Below the pieces are notes generated by a model that saw only the letters and a program-made list of their open reading frames with translations, was not told where the DNA came from and did no database searches. From contig JAUXFS010000107.1 in assembly GCA_030622775.1 (NCBI GenBank), forward strand, positions 1-6,551: 6,551 bases of DNA, read 5' to 3'. This DNA is from Rhodospirillales bacterium. Its GTDB lineage: Bacteria > Pseudomonadota > Alphaproteobacteria > Rhodospirillales > Defluviicoccaceae. Below are positions 1-4,238 of this stretch, one piece after another (the stretch's first letter is position 1; every line of letters starts with the position of its first letter). The translations under genes and the position numbers were made by a program.

Positions 1-2550
1 CGACCCGCCGAGGGTGTCGTCGCCGGCGCGGCCGTCGATCTCCGGGACGTCGACCAGCAACGTCGCCGAGAAATCGAGCGCGTCGTTGCCGCTGGTGCCC
101 TGGATCCCCCGCCTCAGGCCGTGCCATTCCTCGATGCTGTTGGCCGGACCGAAGGTGTTGAGGGTCACCGCCCCGCCGTCGGTGGTCATGATAACGTCCC
201 GTCCGAGGCCGCCATCGATGTTGTCGCCGACCGCCTCGCTCTCGCGCACCAGGATGGTGTCGTCGCCAAACCCGCCGGAGACCGTGTCATCACCGCGGCC
301 GCCCTCGAGGAGGTCATTGCCGAGACCGCCAAGAAGGTTGTCGTTGCCGGTGTTGCCATTGATGACGTCGTCGCCGGCTCCACCGATGAGAAGGTCGAGG
401 CCGCCGCCGCCGATGAGGGTGTCGTCGTCGGCGCCGCCGTTGAGGAAGTCATTGCCGGCGCCGCCGTCGATGACATCGTCACCGCCGTTACCCGCGACGA
501 CGTCGTTGCCGCCGCCGCCGCGGAGGTCGTTGTCGCCGTCGTCGCCGCGGACGGTGTCGTTGCCGTCGCCGCCGGCGATGACGCCGACCATGTGCAACTC
601 GATCGCCGAGAAGTCCAGCAGGTTGTGGCCATCCGTTCCCTGGATGCCTTTCCACTGGCCGTCCCACAACTCGACATTGGCGAGCGTCGAGTCGAAGTGG
701 TTCAGTCTGACGTCACCGAACCCGGCGTTGATGATCGTGTCGAACCCGTCGCCGCCGTCGAAGGTGTCGTCGACCGATTCGCCGTCGCGCACCTTGATCA
801 GGTCGTCGCCGGCGCCGCCTTCGTTGGTGTCGGCGCCACGACCGCCGTCGAGGGTGTCGTTGCCGTCCTCGCCGCGCAGGATGTCGTCGTCGTTGCGGCC
901 AAAGAGTTCGTCGTTGCCGGCGCCGCCGAGCAGCACGTCGTTGCCTTGATCGCCGTCGAGTTCGTCGTCACCGCCTTTGCCGGAAAGCTCGTCGTCGCCG
1001 GTACCGCCGAGAATGAGGTTGTCGTCCTCGTTCCCGCAGATGGTGTCGTCGCCGCCCCGTCCGTCGACGAGCGGCACCATGCGCAGTTCGATCGCCGAGA
1101 AATCGAGGAAGTTGTCGCCGTCGGTGCCGTGGATGCTGCGCCACTGGCCGTCCCACACCTCGACGCCGTTCGACGAACTGAAGCCTTCCAGGATCACCGG
1201 GCCGTTGCCTTTGGTCATGATCGTGTCGAGACCGTCGCCGCCGATGATGGTGTCGCCGACCGCGTCGTTTCCACCCACCATAATCACGTCGTCGCCGGCG
1301 CCGCCGTCGAGGACGTCATCGCCTTCGGCGCCGTCGAGGACGTCGTCGCCATCCCCGCCGAGAAGCACGTCGTCGCCGGTGCGGCCATAGAGCGAATCGT
1401 CGCCCTCGCCGCCGAGGAGGGTGTCGTTGCCGGTTTGGCCGTCCAACTTGTCGTCGCCATCGTTGCCGGAAATCACGTCGTCTCCGCCGCCGCCCAGAAT
1501 GCTGTCGTCGTCCTGGGATCCGCCGAGGGTATCGTTGCCGTCGCGGCCGTCGATGAACGGCACGTCGACCAACGTCGTCGCCGAGAAATCGAGCAAGTCG
1601 TCGCCCTGGGTGCCCTGGATGCCGCGCCGGTGGCCTTGCCATTCCTCGACGCTGTTGCTCGGGCCGAAGACGTTCATGGTCGGCGTTTCGCCGTCGCTGA
1701 CGACAATGGTGTCGCGGCCATCGCCGCCGTCGATGGTGTCGCCGACGGCTTCAGCTTCCCGCAGCAAGATGACGTCGTCGCCGTCGCCACCGAGAATTTC
1801 GTCATCGCCGCCGTGACCCACCAGTGTATCGGCCCCGTCGCCGCCCATCAGGTGGTCGTGTACGTCGCCACCCTCGAGCTTGTCGTTGCCGAGGCCGCCG
1901 TCGAGGGTATCTTCGCCGCTGTTGCCGCGCAGCCTGTCGTTTCCGGCGCCGCCAAGCAATACGTCGTTGCCGCTGCCGCCTTCCAGGGAATCGTCGCCGC
2001 CGTTGCCGGAAAGCCGGTCGTTGCCGGCGCCGCCGAGGATGACATCGTCCCCCTGGGAGCCGCCGATGGTGTCGTTGCCGTCGAGGCCGCGAATTTCGGG
2101 CACCTTGACCAGTAACGTCGCCGAGAAGTCGAGGTTATTGTCGCCGTCGGTGCCATCGATCCCCCGTCGCACCCCCTGCCATTCCTCGATGCTGTTGCCC
2201 GGGCCGAAGGTGTCGAGCGTGACCGCGCCGAAACCGTAGTTGATGATCGTATCGTAGCCGGCGCCACCGTCCATGGAGTCGCCGACGGCTTCGCGGTTGC
2301 GGACCACGATGACGTCGTCGCCGTCGCCGCCGAGGACCGTATCGTCGCCACGGCCGCCGTCGAGGGTGTCGTTCCCCGCCTCGCCATCCAGAGAATCGTT
2401 CCCCGATCCTCCTTCGACGTCATCGTTGCCATCCGCGGCCAGGATCGTGTCGTCTCCGCCCTTGCCGAAAAAATCCTCACCATCCGCGGTTCCAAACATC
2501 TGGTCCGGATCCGGAGTCCCGTTGTATGGGGGTGAATTGAAAACAGCCAT
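1..2550 (-). CDS. RTX-type calcium-binding repeat protein, N-terminal 850 codons (3' end outside window)
   Basis: The minus strand is open without a stop from the ATG at 2550 to base 1, and the gene continues past the edge. After an 18-residue leader (MAVFNSPPYNG...) the protein is almost entirely glycine/aspartate nonapeptides such as LGGAGNDRL and DGGAGDDVI, the RTX (hemolysin-type) calcium-binding signature, in five arrays of 7, 11, 9, 9 and 11 copies. Five homologous spacers of 81-82 residues, each with an LDFSA core (residues 140, 320, 482, 645, 825), separate the arrays. RTX repeats fold into a calcium-bound parallel beta-roll, and such proteins usually leave the cell by type I secretion using a C-terminal signal, which is not visible here. 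There is no N-terminal signal peptide. The start at 2550 is preferred because a GGAGGAGGG ribosome-binding site ends two bases upstream; an in-frame ATG at 2565 would overlap that site. No enzymatic domain is seen, so the function (adhesin, S-layer-like or other surface protein) is unknown. The family call is firm. Confidence 0.95.
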   Translation of the reverse strand, partial: MAVFNSPPYNGTPDPDQMFGTADGEDFFGKGGDDTILAADGNDDVEGGSGNDSLDGEAGNDTLDGGRGDDTVLGGDGDDVIVVRNREAVGDSMDGGAGYDTIINYGFGAVTLDTFGPGNSIEEWQGVRRGIDGTDGDNNLDFSATLLVKVPEIRGLDGNDTIGGSQGDDVILGGAGNDRLSGNGGDDSLEGGSGNDVLLGGAGNDRLRGNSGEDTLDGGLGNDKLEGGDVHDHLMGGDGADTLVGHGGDDEILGGDGDDVILLREAEAVGDTIDGGDGRDTIVVSDGETPTMNVFGPSNSVEEWQGHRRGIQGTQGDDLLDFSATTLVDVPFIDGRDGNDTLGGSQDDDSILGGGGDDVISGNDGDDKLDGQTGNDTLLGGEGDDSLYGRTGDDVLLGGDGDDVLDGAEGDDVLDGGAGDDVIMVGGNDAVGDTIIGGDGLDTIMTKGNGPVILEGFSSSNGVEVWDGQWRSIHGTDGDNFLDFSAIELRMVPLVDGRGGDDTICGNEDDNLILGGTGDDELSGKGGDDELDGDQGNDVLLGGAGNDELFGRNDDDILRGEDGNDTLDGGRGADTNEGGAGDDLIKVRDGESVDDTFDGGDGFDTIINAGFGDVRLNHFDSTLANVELWDGQWKGIQGTDGHNLLDFSAIELHMVGVIAGGDGNDTVRGDDGDNDLRGGGGNDVVAGNGGDDVIDGGAGNDFLNGGADDDTLIGGGGLDLLIGGAGDDVINGNTGNDNLLGGLGNDLLEGGRGDDTVSGGFGDDTILVRESEAVGDNIDGGLGRDVIMTTDGGAVTLNTFGPANSIEEWHGLRRGIQGTSGNDALDFSATLLVDVPEIDGRAGDDTLGGS
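10..252 (-). repeat. RTX spacer domain 5 (type A, 81 residues)
   Basis: Residues 767-847. Type A features have returned: RESEAVGD, FGPANSIEEW, LRRGI, LDFSA at residue 825, then LLVDVPEIDG. The next nonapeptide array begins in the last codons before the edge (GGS). Confidence 0.85.
253..549 (-). repeat. RTX nonapeptide array 5 (11 copies)
   Basis: Residues 668-766, eleven units, for example AGNGGDDVI, DGGAGNDFL and IGGAGDDVI. Its length matches array 2, and like array 2 it precedes a type A spacer. Confidence 0.85.
550..795 (-). repeat. RTX spacer domain 4 (type B, 82 residues)
   Basis: Residues 586-667. Type B features are VELWDGQWKGI and LDFSAIELHMV (LDFSA at residue 645). It has one extra residue relative to spacer 3, in the segment before VELW, which explains the 489 bp rather than 486 bp repeat distance. 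Confidence 0.85.
796..1038 (-). repeat. RTX nonapeptide array 4 (9 copies)
   Basis: Residues 505-585. The first unit begins with a cysteine (CGNEDDNLI), the only one I find in the visible protein. Later units are canonical (LGGTGDDEL, LGGAGNDEL). One unit ends in asparagine (DGGRGADTN) where a hydrophobic residue is usual. Confidence 0.85.
1039..1281 (-). repeat. RTX spacer domain 3 (type B, 81 residues)
   Basis: Residues 424-504. It differs from type A by VEVWDGQWRSI in place of EEWxGxRRGI and by LDFSAIELRMVP (LDFSA at residue 482) in place of LDFSATxLVxVP. The framework (AVGDTI, GTDGDN, DGR) is shared. Confidence 0.85.
1282..1524 (-). repeat. RTX nonapeptide array 3 (9 copies)
   Basis: Residues 343-423, nine units in register, for example LGGGGDDVI, LGGEGDDSL and DGAEGDDVL. 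It is two units (54 bp) shorter than arrays 2 and 5. Confidence 0.85.
1525..1767 (-). repeat. RTX spacer domain 2 (type A, 81 residues)
   Basis: Residues 262-342. Type A features are REAEAVGD, FGPSNSVEEW, HRRGI and LDFSA at residue 320, followed by TTLVDVPFIDG. It has the same length as spacer 1. Confidence 0.85.
1768..2064 (-). repeat. RTX nonapeptide array 2 (11 copies)
   Basis: Residues 163-261, 99 residues in exactly eleven 9-residue units. Most match GGxGxDxxx; the eighth unit (EGGDVHDHL) has lost the central glycine and an acidic ligand and probably binds calcium poorly. Confidence 0.85.
2065..2307 (-). repeat. RTX spacer domain 1 (type A, 81 residues)
   Basis: Residues 82-162. It carries the type A signature: REAVGD at the start, FGPxNSIEEW in the middle, RRGI, GTDGDN, then LDFSA at residue 140 followed by LLVxVPEI. 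It is homologous to the spacers at 1525-1767 and 10-252. Confidence 0.85.
2308..2496 (-). repeat. RTX nonapeptide array 1 (7 copies)
   Basis: Residues 19-81 of the RTX protein. The first copy is degenerate (FGTADGEDF) and the later ones are canonical, for example EGGSGNDSL and DGGRGDDTV. As the N-terminal cap it is the shortest of the five arrays. Confidence 0.85.
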
Positions 2551-2562
2551 ATCCCTCCTCCT
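2551..2562 (-). promoter_or_regulatory. Strong Shine-Dalgarno site of the RTX gene
   Basis: Read on the minus strand, the bases just before the ATG at 2550 are AGGAGGAGGGAT, a purine run with two overlapping AGGAGG matches to the 16S anti-Shine-Dalgarno. The site overlaps the alternative ATG at 2565-2563, which makes the 2550 start more likely. It is much stronger than anything ahead of the other two complete genes, consistent with high translation of an abundant surface protein (inference). Confidence 0.8.
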
Positions 2563-2665
2563 CATTGTATTGCGTTGTCCCGAGCGCTCCCGCCAACGGG
2601 TGTTGTTTGTCGGTAGTCCGATGCTCCAGACTTCAACACTCCGCCGACGTCTTTAACCTTAAGAT

Positions 2666-2671
2666 AGTATA
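2666..2671 (-). promoter_or_regulatory. Possible -10 element (TATACT) for the RTX gene
   Basis: On the minus strand, TATACT lies in the local AT-rich island about 115 bp upstream of the RTX start codon. No good TTGACA-like hexamer sits 16-18 bp further upstream (CAAATG occupies the 17-bp position), so an activator or another sigma factor would be needed if this is real. Confidence 0.2.
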
Positions 2672-2789
2672 TACAGCAATGATGCCCGCATTTGTGTAGG
2701 AACTTTCTTCCACTTCTGGTGGTGCATACTTCCTTCTGCACTCGGTATTTTTGCGAACTCTCAACCCAATGCCGGGCCGTAAACCGAGT

Positions 2790-2803
2790 TTATAACCTTA
2801 TAA
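2790..2803. repeat. TTATAA-CC-TTATAA inverted and direct repeat
   Basis: Two TTATAA hexamers are separated by CC, giving a 14-bp symmetric AT-rich element. Extending by one base shows it also as two direct copies of TTATAAC with an 8-bp period. It is unusual against the GC-rich background and could be a regulator site or a melting region. Confidence 0.35.
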
Positions 2804-2850
2804 CGTGTACGCGGCAGGCGGCATGGAAGCGGGGGATAGGCGAATCGGAA

Positions 2851-2906
2851 ATCAACGGTCATCAGGTTGTTGGGGGCCTAGGCTATCTTTCCTGATCGCC
2901 GTTGAT
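2851..2906. repeat. Large inverted repeat (16-bp arms, 24-nt loop)
   Basis: The arm at 2851-2866 (ATCAACGGTCATCAGG) is complementary to the arm at 2891-2906 (CCTGATCGCCGTTGAT) at 14 of 16 positions; the two mismatches are adjacent and internal. The loop contains the 8-bp palindrome GCCTAGGC at 2876-2883. No T-run follows on either strand, so it does not look like a classical intrinsic terminator. It could be a structured RNA element or a protein-binding site. Confidence 0.6.
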
Positions 2907-2984
2907 GCCCCGTCGTCGTCTGGATCCGGCGGGTTGGTATCGGGCCTCGAGCATCAAAGTCTTGCTTGTCCCGTAGCGACCGTG

Positions 2985-3013
2985 TTGTCTCGGCGCCGAG
3001 ACGGCACTATCTG
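2985..3013 (+). promoter_or_regulatory. Candidate promoter of the L,D-transpeptidase gene
   Basis: TTGTCT (2985-2990, 4 of 6 to TTGACA) and TATCTG (3008-3013, only 3 of 6 to TATAAT) are 17 bp apart. The predicted start would be near 3020, giving a leader of about 50 nt before the ATG at 3073. The -10 match is weak. Confidence 0.22.
2987..3002. repeat. Perfect 16-bp palindrome GTCTCGGCGCCGAGAC
   Basis: The 16 bases are exactly self-complementary with no spacer. It lies about 70 bp ahead of the L,D-transpeptidase ATG and overlaps the -35 and spacer of the candidate promoter, a typical position for a dimeric repressor's operator (inference). Confidence 0.5.
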
Positions 3014-3034
3014 TTAGGGTGAACGCGGTCTCCA

Positions 3035-3048
3035 GTGATCTGGATCAC
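3035..3048. promoter_or_regulatory. CRP-like palindromic site GTGATC-TG-GATCAC
   Basis: The arms GTGATC and GATCAC are perfect inverted repeats around TG. The 14 bases match the core of the ideal E. coli CRP site (GTGATCTAGATCAC) at 13 of 14 positions, but the flanking T and A positions do not match. The site lies 24 bp upstream of the ATG at 3073. If the candidate promoter is right, it would be downstream of the transcription start, a repressing position. A CRP/FNR-family regulator is inferred only. Confidence 0.4.
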
Positions 3049-3072
3049 GACAACCACGCAGGCCGACGGCGA

Positions 3073-4092
3073 ATGACCAAACCGATCACCTGGCGGCGGA
3101 CGCCGGGGTTCTCGCGAACCTTCCTGTTGGGGGGCTTCCTGGCGTGCATGCTCCTCGCTCTTTCCGGCGCGGTGGCGGCGGAGCCCGAGGCGGCGCCGGT
3201 GACGGCGCCAAAAACCTTGGAGCCCGAAGCCGCGGAGCCCGAGCTTCCCGAGTACAAGCCCGGCCGGCCCGTGGACGGCGATCTTCTCGGGGAGCCGATA
3301 GAGTTCTATACCTGGAGTCAGGACACGCTTCTCGACGTCGCCCGGGCCGACCAACTGGGCCTGCCGGAACTGATGGCGGCGAACCCCGGGGTCGATCGCT
3401 GGCTTCCGGGAAAGGCCAAGCGGCTGATCCTGCCGACCCAGTACATCCTTCCGGATGCGCCCCGCAAGGGCATCGTCATCAATCTCGCCGAGATGCGGCT
3501 CTACTATTTCGCCAAGGAGGGATGGGTCGAGTCTTACCCGATCGGTGTCGGCCGCGACGCGTTCACCACCCCGGTCGGGCGGACCAAGGTGGTCAGAAAG
3601 AAGGCGAGCCCGGTGTGGCGGCCGGCCGCGGGGGCGCGCAAGGATGATCCGGTGTTGCCGGCGGTGGTGCCGGCCGGTCCCGACAATCCGCTCGGCGAGT
3701 ACGCCCTCTATCTCGGCTGGCCGACCTACCTGATCCATGGGACCAGCAAGCCGTGGGGTGTCGGCAGGCGGGTCAGCCGCGGGTGCATCCGCCTGTATCC
3801 CGAGGACATCGAGTGGCTGTTCGAGAACGTGCCGGTGGGGACGCCGGTTCGCGTCGTCGACCAGCCGATCAAGCTCGGTCGCAAGAAGGGTCAGCTCTAT
3901 GTCGAGGTCCACCCGTCGTTGATCCAGGTCGACGAACTCGAGGAGACCGGTGTCGCCAAGCCCGATCCGTTGCCCGATCAGACCGACCGCATCCTGGTCG
4001 CGGCCGGCGACGATATCCCGCGTCTCGACTGGCCGGCGGTCGACCGGGCGCTGCGCGAGCGCAGCGGATTGCCGATCCGGATCACCCGCTAG
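3073..4092 (+). CDS. Secreted L,D-transpeptidase (LysM-like segment + YkuD domain)
   Basis: Periplasmic enzyme of the ErfK/YbiS/YkuD family. Family members use a catalytic cysteine to form 3-3 (mDAP-mDAP) cross-links or to attach outer-membrane proteins to peptidoglycan, and they resist most beta-lactams. From the ATG at 3073 the product is 339 residues: a Sec-type signal peptide (Arg-containing n-region, hydrophobic stretch 17-33, likely cleavage after AVAA at 36), a Pro/Glu/Ala-rich linker to about 72, a LysM-like segment at 77-127 (YTWSQDTLLDVA...LPELMAANP), and the YkuD domain at about 131-265. The active site is intact: His222 in HGT and Cys238 in SRGCIRL with Arg240. A tail of about 70 residues follows. 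A GTG at 3019 would add 18 residues; the ATG is preferred because it directly precedes the signal peptide, though its ribosome-binding site is weak. A class A PBP gene lies 146 bp downstream. Which reaction this copy performs cannot be told from sequence. Confidence 0.93.
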   Translation: MTKPITWRRTPGFSRTFLLGGFLACMLLALSGAVAAEPEAAPVTAPKTLEPEAAEPELPEYKPGRPVDGDLLGEPIEFYTWSQDTLLDVARADQLGLPELMAANPGVDRWLPGKAKRLILPTQYILPDAPRKGIVINLAEMRLYYFAKEGWVESYPIGVGRDAFTTPVGRTKVVRKKASPVWRPAAGARKDDPVLPAVVPAGPDNPLGEYALYLGWPTYLIHGTSKPWGVGRRVSRGCIRLYPEDIEWLFENVPVGTPVRVVDQPIKLGRKKGQLYVEVHPSLIQVDELEETGVAKPDPLPDQTDRILVAAGDDIPRLDWPAVDRALRERSGLPIRITR

Positions 4093-4093
4093 A

Positions 4094-4107
4094 CGCGATT
4101 CGTCGCG
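4094..4107 (+). other. Small stem-loop with TTCG loop after the L,D-transpeptidase stop
   Basis: CGCGA-TTCG-TCGCG forms a perfect 5-bp stem with a four-base loop beginning one base after the TAG stop (4090-4092). No T-run follows, so it is at best a weak or Rho-assisted terminator, or a 3'-end stabiliser allowing partial read-through into the PBP gene. Confidence 0.35.
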
Positions 4108-4215
4108 GAACAGCGGCCGGCGACCATCGGATCTCGCTGGACGGGCCCATCTTCGCCACAATTTATGCCTATTTTTCCGGTGGTTGAGCGTCGTCGTTAA
4201 AGGTACCAGGCGACG

Positions 4216-4230
4216 TTGGCCGCCAATTGG
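4216..4230. promoter_or_regulatory. Overlapping palindromes TTGGC-C-GCCAA and CCAATTGG
   Basis: TTGGC (4216-4220) and GCCAA (4222-4226) form an inverted repeat around one base, and CCAATTGG (4223-4230) is a second palindrome sharing CCAA. They lie 8-22 bp upstream of the ATG at 4239. A TAGAAT (4232-4237, 5 of 6 to a -10 box) follows at once but has no partner -35 at a normal distance. Possible operator, low certainty. Confidence 0.25.
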
Positions 4231-4238
4231 TTAGAATC

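Larger units (their letters stand above)
2551..3072. other. Divergent intergenic region with several palindromes, no convincing gene
   Basis: This is the roughly 520 bp between the start of the RTX gene (minus) and the preferred start of the L,D-transpeptidase gene (plus). The left part (about 2650-2810) is visibly more AT-rich than its surroundings. Short open frames exist on the plus strand at 2692-2895 and 2805-3017, but I see no ribosome-binding site, domain or codon pattern supporting them. The region holds a TTATAA pair, a large inverted repeat, a perfect 16-bp palindrome and a CRP-like palindrome, listed separately. It must carry the control signals of the divergent genes. Confidence 0.7.

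Noticed and set aside
14..949. Ser/Pro-rich plus-strand open frame
   Set aside because: Another shadow of the RTX repeats; low-complexity SxPxPP pattern caused by the repeat codons.
121..2115. Very long plus-strand open frame (664 codons, Val/Ala-rich) opposite the RTX gene
   Set aside because: It is the complement of GGC/GAC/AAC/CTC-rich RTX codons, which read as GCC/GTC/GTT/GAG. It mirrors the RTX periodicity, has no ribosome-binding site and no recognisable domain. The minus strand gives perfect RTX nonapeptides.
1848..2495. Thr/Ser/Ala-rich minus-strand open frame starting with MEPRMVRIF
   Set aside because: It is out of frame with the RTX nonapeptides on the same strand and has no domain or ribosome-binding site.
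1..2550. CRISPR array or DNA tandem satellite
   Set aside because: The periodicity is protein-level (27 bp per nonapeptide, degenerate at the third base) with an uninterrupted reading frame; there are no identical direct repeats with unique spacers.
2692..3017. Two short plus-strand open frames in the intergenic region (2692-2895 and 2805-3017)
   Set aside because: No ribosome-binding site, no domain and no coding pattern, and they overlap each other and the inverted repeat at 2851-2906.
3091..3110. Twin-arginine (Tat) motif in the L,D-transpeptidase N-terminus
   Set aside because: The context is WRRTPGF, which lacks the S/T-R-R-x-F-L-K pattern, and the enzyme needs no cytoplasmic cofactor.
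3136..3150. Possible lipobox (FLAC, Cys25) in the L,D-transpeptidase signal peptide
   Set aside because: The hydrophobic segment continues well past the cysteine and ends in a standard AVAA cleavage site, so a Sec signal peptidase I substrate is more likely than a lipoprotein.
3007..4161. Minus-strand frame of 384 codons opposite the L,D-transpeptidase gene
   Set aside because: Arg/Asp-rich antisense shadow typical of GC-rich coding sequence; the plus strand has an intact signal peptide and YkuD active site.
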